Positions 54,113-62,891 of a stretch of 64,000 nt of DNA are shown piece after piece. Within the stretch, counting starts at the first letter, position 1; every line of letters begins with the position of its first letter. The stretch is from Streptomyces sp. LX-29 (GTDB taxonomy: Bacteria > Actinomycetota > Actinomycetes > Streptomycetales > Streptomycetaceae), in assembly GCF_029541745.1 (NCBI RefSeq), contig NZ_CP089746.1, forward strand, positions 2,356,001 to 2,420,000, in the 5' to 3' direction. The position numbers and the translations under genes were made by a program. Under the pieces are notes generated by a model that worked only from the letters and a program-made list of their open reading frames with translations, did not search any database and had not been told where the DNA came from.

Positions 54113-54919
54113 TCAGTGGTGCTCGGCGAGCGCGCCCTGGAGGTAGCTGCAGGCCAGGAGGACGAAGACGTACGCCTGCAGGGCCTGGATGAACAGCTCC
54201 AGCGCGGTCAGCAGGATCACCAGGACGAACGAGACGCCGGCGTACGCGATGCCGATCCCGTTGAGCAGGTACCAGCTGGCGATGGTGAAGATCAGCAGCA
54301 GGACGTGGCCTGCGAACATGTTGGCGAAGAGCCGGACCGCGTGGGTGAACGGCCGCACGAACACGTTGGAGAGGAACTCGAGCGCCATGACCAGCGGCAG
54401 CACGCCGCCCAGCGACTTGTCGTACCCGGTGATGTTCTTCAGGCCGCCGACGAAGCCGTGGCGCTTGAAGGTCACGCTCATCCACAGGATGTAGACGATC
54501 GCGGCGAGCGCCACCGGGTAGGCGATGATCGAGGACACCGGGAACTGCGCGACCGGGATGATGGACCAGAGGTTCAGGATCCATACGAAGAAGAACAGCG
54601 AGACCATGAGGGGGACGTACTTGTCGCCCTCCTTCTTGCCCAGGGCCTCGTAGACGATGCCGCGGCGCACGAAGTCGTAGCCCGCCTCACCGACCATCTG
54701 CAGCTTGCCCGGCACCACCTTGGCGCGGCCGAAGGCCGCCCAGAAGAACCCGACGACGACGATCGTGCCCAGCAGCGCGAGCAGCATCGGCTTGTTGAAC
54801 TCGAAGCCGCCGACGGTGAAGATCGGGTCGAACGTGAACGAGTGAAGCCCTGGGGCCGGGAAGCCGCACCCATCGAAGATGTGGCAATCGGTCTCGAAGG
54901 CGAGCGTCTGGTCAGAACT
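54113..54919 (-). CDS. atpB: ATP synthase a subunit
   Basis: A 268-residue membrane channel of Fo. FTHAVRLFANMFAGH contains the essential Arg that faces the c ring; five to six helices are present. I chose GTG at 54919, preceded by GGAG, because the family begins just before LAFETDCHIF. Upstream frames add residues without a site. Confidence 0.95.
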   Translation of the reverse strand, partial: SSDQTLAFETDCHIFDGCGFPAPGLHSFTFDPIFTVGGFEFNKPMLLALLGTIVVVGFFWAAFGRAKVVPGKLQMVGEAGYDFVRRGIVYEALGKKEGDKYVPLMVSLFFFVWILNLWSIIPVAQFPVSSIIAYPVALAAIVYILWMSVTFKRHGFVGGLKNITGYDKSLGGVLPLVMALEFLSNVFVRPFTHAVRLFANMFAGHVLLLIFTIASWYLLNGIGIAYAGVSFVLVILLTALELFIQALQAYVFVLLACSYLQGALAEHH

Positions 54920-55141
54920 CACCGCGAGCTCCTTCAGCGTGGCGCATGGGTACGGCAACCTCGTTGTGTCGGCGCGGCGGACGGCCACGGAACGGCACTG
55001 GACTGGTCTTACGGGTGGGGGTGCGGCTGGTCGGCACGAGGCCGAGGTGCTTGTCGGACATCAGCTGCATGGGCGCCGATTCCGTCCCGGAAAACTGGGG
55101 GGTTCGGCTACCTGCGCCCGCTGTGTCTCAGATGGCACCGG

Positions 55142-55147
55142 ACGATA
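55142..55147 (-). promoter_or_regulatory. possible internal promoter -10 before atpB
   Basis: On the minus strand TATCGT stands in the 266-bp gap between atpI and atpB. No clear -35, so this is tentative. Confidence 0.25.
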
Positions 55148-55185
55148 GCAGGTGAGCGCGGACGCCCTTATACCGGCCCTACTGA

Positions 55186-55641
55186 TCACGACGGGGACCC
55201 GGCGGGCGAGGCGTTCTTCGCCCCGCCGGAGGTCCGTTCATCCTCGGCTTCCGGCTGCACGTAGAAGATCTTGGCCTTCATGTGGGAACGCGCCTGGGCG
55301 GCGACCCACACCAGGGTCGCGGCCAGCAGGGAGAAGGCGAAGGCGCGGGTGTTGAACAGCGAGGTGTTCTGGAACACCGACAGCACGACGGCCATCAGCA
55401 GGAACTGCACGACGAAGAGGGCCAGCCCCATGGACTGGAACAGGTGCGGAAACCGCTTGGCGGTCTGCTCCAGCACCACCACGCCCATCGCCATGAAAGC
55501 GGCCGCGATGGCGGTGCCGAAAGCGGCCCCCACCGCCCCTTCGCCGCCGGCGAGCACCGAGCTGACAGCGACGGCGACACCACCGGTGATGGCGGTGGGC
55601 ACGGCGCAATTCAGGAGCGTTCGGGCGTCGTTGGACTGCAT
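55186..55641 (-). CDS. atpI: AtpI-like membrane protein
   Basis: A 151-residue protein with four hydrophobic helices (LLNCAVPTAITGGVAVAVS first) at the head of the atp operon, where AtpI sits; AtpI assists c-ring assembly in other bacteria. Sequence similarity across AtpI proteins is low, so the name rests on position and topology. The ATG at 55641 has GGAGAA upstream; the longer frame to 55737 has none. Confidence 0.82.
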   Translation of the reverse strand: MQSNDARTLLNCAVPTAITGGVAVAVSSVLAGGEGAVGAAFGTAIAAAFMAMGVVVLEQTAKRFPHLFQSMGLALFVVQFLLMAVVLSVFQNTSLFNTRAFAFSLLAATLVWVAAQARSHMKAKIFYVQPEAEDERTSGGAKNASPAGSPS

Positions 55642-55954
55642 GAAGGGTTCTCCGGCTGAGAGTCGGATGCAACGAATCGTCGTGGACGAGCGTATCCCCG
55701 GGATCGAGAGGGATCTCGCCGCGAAAGACCGCCGCACTACGGTCTTTCGGCTCTAGCACCGGGTTTAGTGAACGGTATCACAAACTATTTGATGAGGTCT
55801 TTACCTAGTTGGTGTGCTGCCAGTCACACGGGAGAGTTAAAGCCTGATCAGGACTCTGACGTGCGAAGAGTTCTCTGCTATGCGCCGAGTCGAACCCGGC
55901 GGAGGAGCTCGGGGCCGGCGAACGGCCTGGCGAAGGGTGTCCTACGGGTGACGC
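55642..55954. other. atp operon leader and promoter region
   Basis: 313 bp between atpI and the WecA-like gene. The part 55755-55860 is AT-rich for this genome and should hold the atp promoter; I see several TANNNT hexamers on the minus strand but no one with a well-spaced -35. No gene is apparent. Confidence 0.55.
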
Positions 55955-57286
55955 TCAGGCACCGATCTTGGGCCCGTGCGAGAACCGCGAGCGGTCCCCG
56001 ACGGCGGTGGCCCCGTGCGCGCCGGCCGGCACCGGCGTCCGCTCCGACGCCTCGGACGACGCTTCCGGTTCGGTAACGATGGGCGCCGACTCGACCTCGA
56101 CGGCCGCGCTCCGGGCGGACCGGCGGTACCGCGGCGGCACGAACCGCTCGGCCCAGCGTGGCGCCCGCGGGGTGAACCGCGGCAGCAGCAGCAGGACCAG
56201 CCCCACCGCGCTGAGCATCACGATCGTCAGCACGATCCACATGCTGGTGGAGTTCACCGAGAAGGCCACCGCGCCGAAGGCGATCAGCGCCGACCAGAAG
56301 TACATGATCAGCACGGCCCGGCTGTGCGAGTGGCCGATCTCCAGCAGTCGGTGGTGCAGATGGCCGCGGTCCGCCGCGAACGGCGACTGCCCGCGCCAGG
56401 TGCGCCGCACGATCGCCAGGATCAGGTCGGCGACCGGCACCGCGATCACGGTGAGCGGCAGCAGCAGCGGGATGTAGACCGGGACGGTGGCGTGCACGGC
56501 GGCGCGCTCCGAGCCGTCGTAGTACAGCTTCATCGCGTCCGGGTCCACCTGGCCGGTGATGGAGATGGCGCCCGCGGCCAGCACCAGGCCGATCAGCATC
56601 GACCCGGAGTCGCCCATGAAGATCCGCGCGGGGTGCATGTTGTGCGGCAGGAAGCCCAGGCACATGCCCATGAGGATGGCGGCGAACAGCGTCGCCGGGG
56701 CGGCCGACTCCAGGCCGTAGCCGAACCAGATCCGGTAGGCGTACATGAAGAACGCGGCGGCGGCGATGCACACCATTCCGGAGGCCAAGCCGTCCAGGCC
56801 GTCCACGAAGTTGACCGCGTTGATGGTGATGACCACCAGCGCCACCGTCAGCAGGGTGCCCTGCATGGGGGTGAGCGAGACGGTGCCGATGCCGGGCACC
56901 GGAAGCCAGAGGATGGTCAGACCCTGGAGCACCATCACGCCCGCGGCGATCATCTGACCGCCGAGCTTGATCAGCGCGTCCACGCCCCACTTGTCGTCCA
57001 GCACGCCCAGCAGCCAGATCAGCCCGGCGCCGGAGAGCAGCGCGCGCGGCTCGTTGGACAGCTCGAAGACCTCGTTGAGGTTGGTCAGATGCGCGGCGAC
57101 CAGCAGGCCCGCGCACAACCCGCCGAACATGGCGATCCCGCCCAGCCGCGGCGTCGGCTCGCGGTGCACGTCACGGGCGCGGATCTCCGGCATCGCGCCG
57201 GCGGCGATGGCGAACTTCCGAACCGGCCCGGTCAGCAGGTAGGTGACCGCGGCCGTGACGCACAGAGTCAGCAGGTATTCACGCAC
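55955..57286 (-). CDS. WecA/MraY-family undecaprenyl-phosphate sugar-1-phosphate transferase
   Basis: A 443-residue polytopic enzyme that transfers a phospho-sugar (probably GlcNAc-1-P or similar) from UDP-sugar to undecaprenyl or decaprenyl phosphate, starting cell-wall glycopolymer synthesis. About ten helices; motifs DDKWG, NAVNFVDGLDGLASG and RRTWRGQSPFAADRGHLHHRLL (the His-rich sugar-recognition loop) are present. The last 85 residues are Arg/Glu/Ser-rich cytoplasmic tail. The GTG start has no strong ribosome site. It sits between glyA and atpI, as in related genomes. Confidence 0.92.
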   Translation of the reverse strand: MREYLLTLCVTAAVTYLLTGPVRKFAIAAGAMPEIRARDVHREPTPRLGGIAMFGGLCAGLLVAAHLTNLNEVFELSNEPRALLSGAGLIWLLGVLDDKWGVDALIKLGGQMIAAGVMVLQGLTILWLPVPGIGTVSLTPMQGTLLTVALVVITINAVNFVDGLDGLASGMVCIAAAAFFMYAYRIWFGYGLESAAPATLFAAILMGMCLGFLPHNMHPARIFMGDSGSMLIGLVLAAGAISITGQVDPDAMKLYYDGSERAAVHATVPVYIPLLLPLTVIAVPVADLILAIVRRTWRGQSPFAADRGHLHHRLLEIGHSHSRAVLIMYFWSALIAFGAVAFSVNSTSMWIVLTIVMLSAVGLVLLLLPRFTPRAPRWAERFVPPRYRRSARSAAVEVESAPIVTEPEASSEASERTPVPAGAHGATAVGDRSRFSHGPKIGA

Positions 57287-57397
57287 AGGCTGCCCCAGAG
57301 GTATCGCTGGCCATCACAGCCCCACACCATATCCTCGCCCGGGCCGCGGCCTCGCGCGCACGTCGTCAGCGTGCACTCATCGAGACACGCCTGCCGG

Positions 57398-58702
57398 TCA
57401 AACGGTTGCCTCCGCGACGGTCGGACCGTCCGGGTACGGCGGGAACCCGGACGTCAGCTCGGCCACCTCCTCCCGCACCCGCCCCTCGCGCAGGGCGGCC
57501 ACCAGGAGCTTGGCGATCCGCTCCATCTCGGTCTCGCCCATCCCCTGGGTGGTCACCGCGGCGGTGCCCAACCGGATGCCGATGGCACAGCCTCCCGGCT
57601 CCTCGGGCCCCGGCACCGCGCAGAGGTCCAGCACGATGCCGGCCGCGGCGCAGCGGCCGCGGGCCACGTGCCCGTCCACACCCAGCGGTGCGGTGTCCGC
57701 GGTGATCAGATGGGTGTCGGTGCCGCCGGTGGTGATCGCCAGCCCCTCGTCGGCGAGCGCCTCGGCCAGCGCCCGGGCGTTGGCCACCACCTGATGGACG
57801 TACGCGGCGTAACCGGCGGTCGCCGCCTCCCCGAAGGCGACCGCCTTGGCCGCCACGGTGTGCATCTGCGCCCCGCCCTGGGTGAAGGGGAAGACGGCGC
57901 GGTCCATGCGGTCGGCGAGCTCCGCGCCGCAGAGCAGGAACCCGCCCCGCGGGCCGCGCAGCACCTTGTGGGTGGTGGCGCACACCACGTCCGCGTACGG
58001 CACCGGGTTGGGCGCCGCGCCGCCGGCCACCAGGCCGATGGGGTGCGCGGCGTCGGCGATCAGATAGGCCCCCACCTCGTCGGCGATGTCGCGGAAGGCG
58101 GCGTAGTCCGGGTGGCGGGGGTAGGAGATCGAGCCGCAGACGATCGCCTTGGGGCGGTGCTTGCGGGCCAGCCGGCGCAGCCGGTCGTAGTCGATCAGGC
58201 CGGTGACCGGGTCGACGCCGTAGCCGACGAAGTCGAACCAGCGGCCGGAGAAGTTGGCCGGCGAGCCGTGGGTGAGGTGGCCGCCGTGCGGCAGTCCCAT
58301 CGCCAGCACCGTGTCCCCGGGCCGCAGCAGCGCCGCGTAGGCGGCGAGCACCGCCGAAGAGCCGGAGTGCGGCTGGACGTTGGCGTGCGGGGCGCCGAAC
58401 AGCCCCTGGGCGCGCTCCACCGCGATCCGCTCCGCGAGGTCCACCACCTCGCACCCGCCGTGGTACCGCGCGCCGGGGTACCCCTCCGCGTACTTGTTGA
58501 CCAGCGGGGAGCCCAGCGCGGTGAGCACCGCGGGTGAGGTGAAGTTCTCCGCCGCGATCAGCTGGAGTCCGCTGCGCTGTCGCTGCGCCTCGCCCAGGAG
58601 CACGTCCGCGACCTCGGGGTCCACCCGGCGCAGCACGTCCAGATCGGGCACCCAGGAGAGGCGGCCGGTGCCTCCCCTCGCGGGCGCGGGGGTGACGGCC
58701 AT
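57398..58702 (-). CDS. glyA: serine hydroxymethyltransferase
   Basis: A 434-residue PLP enzyme converting serine and tetrahydrofolate to glycine and methylene-tetrahydrofolate. The PLP Lys lies in CATTHKVLRGPRGG; the N-terminal HYGGCEVVDLAE and PHSGSSAVLAAYAALL motifs are normal. It is downstream of the phosphatase-like gene, with a 282-bp gap that contains a repeat typical of Streptomyces intergenic DNA, so it is likely transcribed alone. Other SHMT genes may exist elsewhere. Confidence 0.95.
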   Translation of the reverse strand: MAVTPAPARGGTGRLSWVPDLDVLRRVDPEVADVLLGEAQRQRSGLQLIAAENFTSPAVLTALGSPLVNKYAEGYPGARYHGGCEVVDLAERIAVERAQGLFGAPHANVQPHSGSSAVLAAYAALLRPGDTVLAMGLPHGGHLTHGSPANFSGRWFDFVGYGVDPVTGLIDYDRLRRLARKHRPKAIVCGSISYPRHPDYAAFRDIADEVGAYLIADAAHPIGLVAGGAAPNPVPYADVVCATTHKVLRGPRGGFLLCGAELADRMDRAVFPFTQGGAQMHTVAAKAVAFGEAATAGYAAYVHQVVANARALAEALADEGLAITTGGTDTHLITADTAPLGVDGHVARGRCAAAGIVLDLCAVPGPEEPGGCAIGIRLGTAAVTTQGMGETEMERIAKLLVAALREGRVREEVAELTSGFPPYPDGPTVAEATV

Positions 58703-58873
58703 ACGTACTCACAGCCTCTGGGAGGAAGGGGACGGCGTCACCCCCAATGTAGGCCGGTCGCGGCGCGACGGCGCGGCAGAGGGCCGCTCAGGCGCCTTCG
58801 ACGCGCCACGCCGCGGACCCCGGCCTCCGGCCCCGGACGGCGCGGCCCGTGACGTCGGCCGCGGTTCGGCGGC

Positions 58874-58949
58874 GCCCTGAAGGGGCGCGGGGCCGTGACG
58901 TGTGCGGCTCCGCCGCGCGGGCGCGACCGTCCACGACGGCCCGCAGACG
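58874..58949. repeat. dispersed Streptomyces intergenic repeat
   Basis: The stretch starting CCCTGAAGGGGCGCGGGGCC and continuing through TGCGGCTCCGCCGCGCGGGC to CCACGACGGCCCGCAG resembles a repeat I know from many Streptomyces intergenic regions. It lies between glyA and the phosphatase-like gene. Confidence 0.55.
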
Positions 58950-58984
58950 AGCGACGGCCCGTCACGGCACGTCCCGCGGAGCGC

Positions 58985-59638
58985 TCAGGCGCCGGCCGGG
59001 ACCCCCGTCAGGGCCGTGACCACGGGGTCCAGCGCCTGGTTGATCTCGTCACCGATGGACCGGAAGTACGTGATCGGCGCGCCGTAGGGGTCGTGGACCT
59101 CGTCCGCCTCCTCGCTCGGGGCGAGCAGCCAGCCGCGCAGCGCGGCGGCGGCCTGCACCAGGGCGCGGGCGCGCGCCACGACACCGCCGCTGTCCTCCGG
59201 GTCCGGGAGGGTGGCGGGGTCTATGGCCCGCACCAGCCGGTTGAACTCCTTGAGCGTGAAGGTGCGCAGACCCGCGGAGTGTCCCATCGAGATGACCTGG
59301 GCGCGGTGGTCGCGGGTGGCGGTCAGCACGAGGTCGGCGCGGATGACGTGCTCGTCCAGCAGTTCGCGGCCGATGAAGCCGGCCGGGTCGGCGCCGAAGT
59401 CGGAGAGCACGGTCGCGGCGTGGGCCTCCATGGGCGCGCCCTCGTGTCCCCAGGTGCCGGCGCTCTCCACGATCAGCCCGCCGGCGGCGGAGGCGCCGAG
59501 CCGGTGGGTGAGGGCATGCCGGGTCAGCCGCTCGGTGATGGGCGAGCGGCACACGTTTCCGGTGCTGACGTGGAGGATGCGGAAGGCGTCGTCGATGCGG
59601 GGTCCCGCTATGCCACGCCCCTCGTCAGGGGCTGTCAA
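58985..59638 (-). CDS. low-molecular-weight phosphatase homologue lacking the catalytic cysteine
   Basis: A 217-residue protein of the LMW protein-tyrosine phosphatase fold. The family P-loop is V-C-x-G-N-x-C-R-S-P; here it reads VSTGNVCRSP, so the nucleophile is Ser25 (codon AGC at 59564-59566), while Cys30, Arg31 and the late acid motif DPYG are kept. A Cys-to-Ser change is the classic way to make such enzymes inactive but still ligand-binding. The start overlaps the stop of the TsaC-family gene by 4 bp, so they are coupled. It may be a pseudo-phosphatase that binds phosphotyrosine or phospho-arginine. Confidence 0.9.
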   Translation of the reverse strand: MTAPDEGRGIAGPRIDDAFRILHVSTGNVCRSPITERLTRHALTHRLGASAAGGLIVESAGTWGHEGAPMEAHAATVLSDFGADPAGFIGRELLDEHVIRADLVLTATRDHRAQVISMGHSAGLRTFTLKEFNRLVRAIDPATLPDPEDSGGVVARARALVQAAAALRGWLLAPSEEADEVHDPYGAPITYFRSIGDEINQALDPVVTALTGVPAGA

Positions 59639-60282
59639 TTGGCCACCTCGAGGTCGGGTACGACCTCGCGGAGCTGCTCCGCGGTGAGCGCGCCGGCGCG
59701 CAGCAGGACCGGCACCTTGCCGGTGACGTCGACGATCGAGGAGGGCACGGCGGCCGGCGTCGGCCCGGCGTCCAGGTAGACGGAGACGGAGTCGCCGAGC
59801 ATCTCCTGGGCGGCGTCGCAGTCCTGCGGGGACGGGTGCCCGGTGAGGTTGGCGCTGGAGACGGCCATCGGGCCGAACTCGGTCAGCAGCTCGATGGCGA
59901 CCGGGTGCAGCGGCATCCGCACCGCGACCGTGCCGTGGGTCTCACCGAGGTCCCAGGTCAGCGACGGCTGGTGCTTGGCGACCAGGGTCAGCGCGCCGGG
60001 CCAGAAGGCGTCCACGAGCTCCCACGCCTGCTCGGAGAAGTCGGTGACCAGACCGTGCAGGGTGTTCGGGGAGCCGACCAGGACCGGCGAGGGCATGCCC
60101 CGGCCGCGTCCCTTGGCCTCCAGCAGGTCGCCGACGGCTTCGGCGTTGAAGGCGTCCGCGCCGACCCCGTAGACGGTGTCGGTGGGCAGCACGACCAGCT
60201 CGCCCCGGCGGACGGCGGACGCGGCCTCGCGCAGACCGGTCTTCCGGTCCGTCGCGTCGCTGCAGTCGTAACGCCGTGCCAT
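59635..60282 (-). CDS. L-threonylcarbamoyladenylate synthase (TsaC/Sua5 family)
   Basis: A 215-residue YrdC-fold enzyme that makes threonylcarbamoyl-AMP for the t6A modification of tRNAs reading ANN codons. The N-terminal GELVVLPTDTVYGVGADAF and SSANLTGHPS motifs are characteristic. The length matches the short TsaC type without a separate Sua5 C-terminal domain. AGGAGG lies 8 nt before the ATG, inside a short upstream ORF whose TAA touches the start. Confidence 0.95.
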   Translation of the reverse strand: MARRYDCSDATDRKTGLREAASAVRRGELVVLPTDTVYGVGADAFNAEAVGDLLEAKGRGRGMPSPVLVGSPNTLHGLVTDFSEQAWELVDAFWPGALTLVAKHQPSLTWDLGETHGTVAVRMPLHPVAIELLTEFGPMAVSSANLTGHPSPQDCDAAQEMLGDSVSVYLDAGPTPAAVPSSIVDVTGKVPVLLRAGALTAEQLREVVPDLEVAN

Positions 60283-60309
60283 TTAGCGGTCCTCCTCGTA
60301 CGTGGCCAT
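60283..60309 (-). CDS. 8-codon leader ORF before the TsaC-family gene
   Basis: ATG GCC ACG TAC GAG GAG GAC CGC TAA encodes MATYEEDR. It has its own GGAGG 5 nt upstream, and its stop directly adjoins the downstream ATG. The GAG GAG codons hold the downstream gene's Shine-Dalgarno, so its translation would be coupled to synthesis of the threonylcarbamoyladenylate synthase. Confidence 0.5.
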   Translation of the reverse strand: MATYEEDR

Positions 60310-60356
60310 TGTTTCCTCCGCGCGGCGTGACCCGGCCGGCGGTGCTGGGGTCTCCG

Positions 60357-61202
60357 TCACGGCATGGCCCTCCGCGCCGTGGCGAACCGGGGCCGGTTGT
60401 TGAGGTCGGGGTGGTCGGCCGCGTCGGCCCAGCCCCGCTCCTCGGTGAAGATCCAGGGCACCTGGCCGCCCTGGGTGTCGGCGTGCTCGATGACGACCAC
60501 ACCGCCGGGGCGCAGCAGCCGGTGGGCGGTGCGCTCCAGGCCGCGGATGGTGTCGAGGCCGTCCTCGCCCGAGAACAGCGCCAGCTCCGGGTCGTGGTCG
60601 CGGGCCTCGGGGGCGACGTACTCCCACTCGGTCAGCGGGATGTACGGCGGGTTGCTGATGACCAGGTCGACCTGGCCGTCCAGCTCGGGCAGCGCGCCGA
60701 GCGCGTCGCCGTGGTGCAGCTGCACCCGGCTGCCCTCGATGTTCTTCCGGGCCCACTGGAGGGCGCCCTCGTCCAGCTCCACGGCGTGCACCCGGGACCG
60801 GGGCACCTCCTGGGCCAGGGCCAGCGCGATCGCGCCGGAGCCGGTGCACAGGTCCACGATGAGCGGCTCCACGACGTCCATCGCGCGCACCGCGTCTATG
60901 GCCCAGCCGACCACCGACTCGGTCTCCGGTCGGGGCACGAAGACGCCGGGTCCGACCTGGAGCTCCAGGTAGCGGAAGAAGGCGCGGCCGGTGATGTGCT
61001 GGAGCGGTTCGCGGGCCTCGCGGCGGGCGACGGCCTCCCAGTACCGGGCGTCGAAGTCGGCGTCGGCGACCAGGTGCAGCTCACCCCGCTTGACGCCGTG
61101 CACGAAGGCGGCGAGCTCCTCCGCGTCGAAGCGCGGGGAGGGCACGCCGGCGTCGGCCAGCCGCTGGGTGGCCTGGGCCACCTCTGCGAGCAGCAGATTC
61201 AC
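60357..61202 (-). CDS. prmC: release factor glutamine methyltransferase
   Basis: A 281-residue S-adenosylmethionine-dependent enzyme that methylates the Gln of the GGQ motif of release factors. It has the helical N-terminal domain, the SAM motif IVDLCTGSGAIALAL and the active-site NPPYIPL. The start is GTG with GGAGAGGA upstream. Its substrate RF1 is encoded just upstream in the same direction (112-bp gap). Confidence 0.95.
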   Translation of the reverse strand: MNLLLAEVAQATQRLADAGVPSPRFDAEELAAFVHGVKRGELHLVADADFDARYWEAVARREAREPLQHITGRAFFRYLELQVGPGVFVPRPETESVVGWAIDAVRAMDVVEPLIVDLCTGSGAIALALAQEVPRSRVHAVELDEGALQWARKNIEGSRVQLHHGDALGALPELDGQVDLVISNPPYIPLTEWEYVAPEARDHDPELALFSGEDGLDTIRGLERTAHRLLRPGGVVVIEHADTQGGQVPWIFTEERGWADAADHPDLNNRPRFATARRAMP

Positions 61203-61314
61203 GTTGGTCCTCTCCCGTCGTCGTCACGGCCGAGCTCGCCGGTGCCGCCCGGTCCGGGCGGCTTCGTCGAGGCCAAGCCTGTCAGAGCCTGTCTGCGCCT
61301 GTCGGCGTGATGCC

Positions 61315-62394
<1,080 letters not shown>

Positions 62395-62448
62395 CGGGTT
62401 TCCTCAGCGTGGAAGGGTCAAGCGGGGACGGGTCTGCCGGACGACAAA

Positions 62449-62496
62449 GCGCCGGTCCGGTCGCCCAGGCACACCTGGACGACCGAAGACCGGCGC
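62449..62496 (-). terminator. long hairpin between rpmE and prfA
   Basis: Three nested stems (GCGCCGGTC/GACCGGCGC, CGGTCG/CGACCG, CCAGG/CCTGG) with small bulges make a nearly continuous 20-bp structure, 11 nt past the rpmE stop and followed on the minus strand by GCTTTGT. Confidence 0.75.
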
Positions 62497-62507
62497 GATG
62501 TGGGTCG

Positions 62508-62732
62508 CTACTTCTTGGCGGACCCGGCGTTCTTGCCGAAGCGGGCCTCGAACCGCGCCACGCGGCCACCGGTGTCGAGGATCTTCTGCTTGCCCGTGTA
62601 GAACGGGTGGCACTCGGAGCAGACCTCGGCACGGATGGTGCCCTCGGCGAGGGTGCTACGGGTGGTGAACGAGGCGCCACAGGTGCAGCTGACCTGCGTC
62701 TCGACGTACTCCGGGTGGATGTCGCGCTTCAA
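62508..62732 (-). CDS. rpmE: 50S ribosomal protein L31
   Basis: A 74-residue ribosomal protein of the zinc-binding (C+) type: Cys16, Cys18, Cys38 and Cys41. The start is TTG at 62732, fixed by AGGAG 5 nt upstream and by the standard opening KRDIHPEY. The C+ type is normally made when zinc is plentiful; a zinc-free paralogue would be elsewhere. Confidence 0.95.
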   Translation of the reverse strand: MKRDIHPEYVETQVSCTCGASFTTRSTLAEGTIRAEVCSECHPFYTGKQKILDTGGRVARFEARFGKNAGSAKK

Positions 62733-62891
62733 GGTTTCTCCTAGGTTCGGGAGGGCACCGGGTCGCAGCGGCGGGTTGCCGTACGTGAACCGGGGCCGAC
62801 GTACCAGTCTGCCAGTACTGGCCGTATCCCCCAAAACCGGGGGTGGGCGCCGGGTATTCCCGACCGCCGCCGCAGGGCGGCGACGGCGGGG

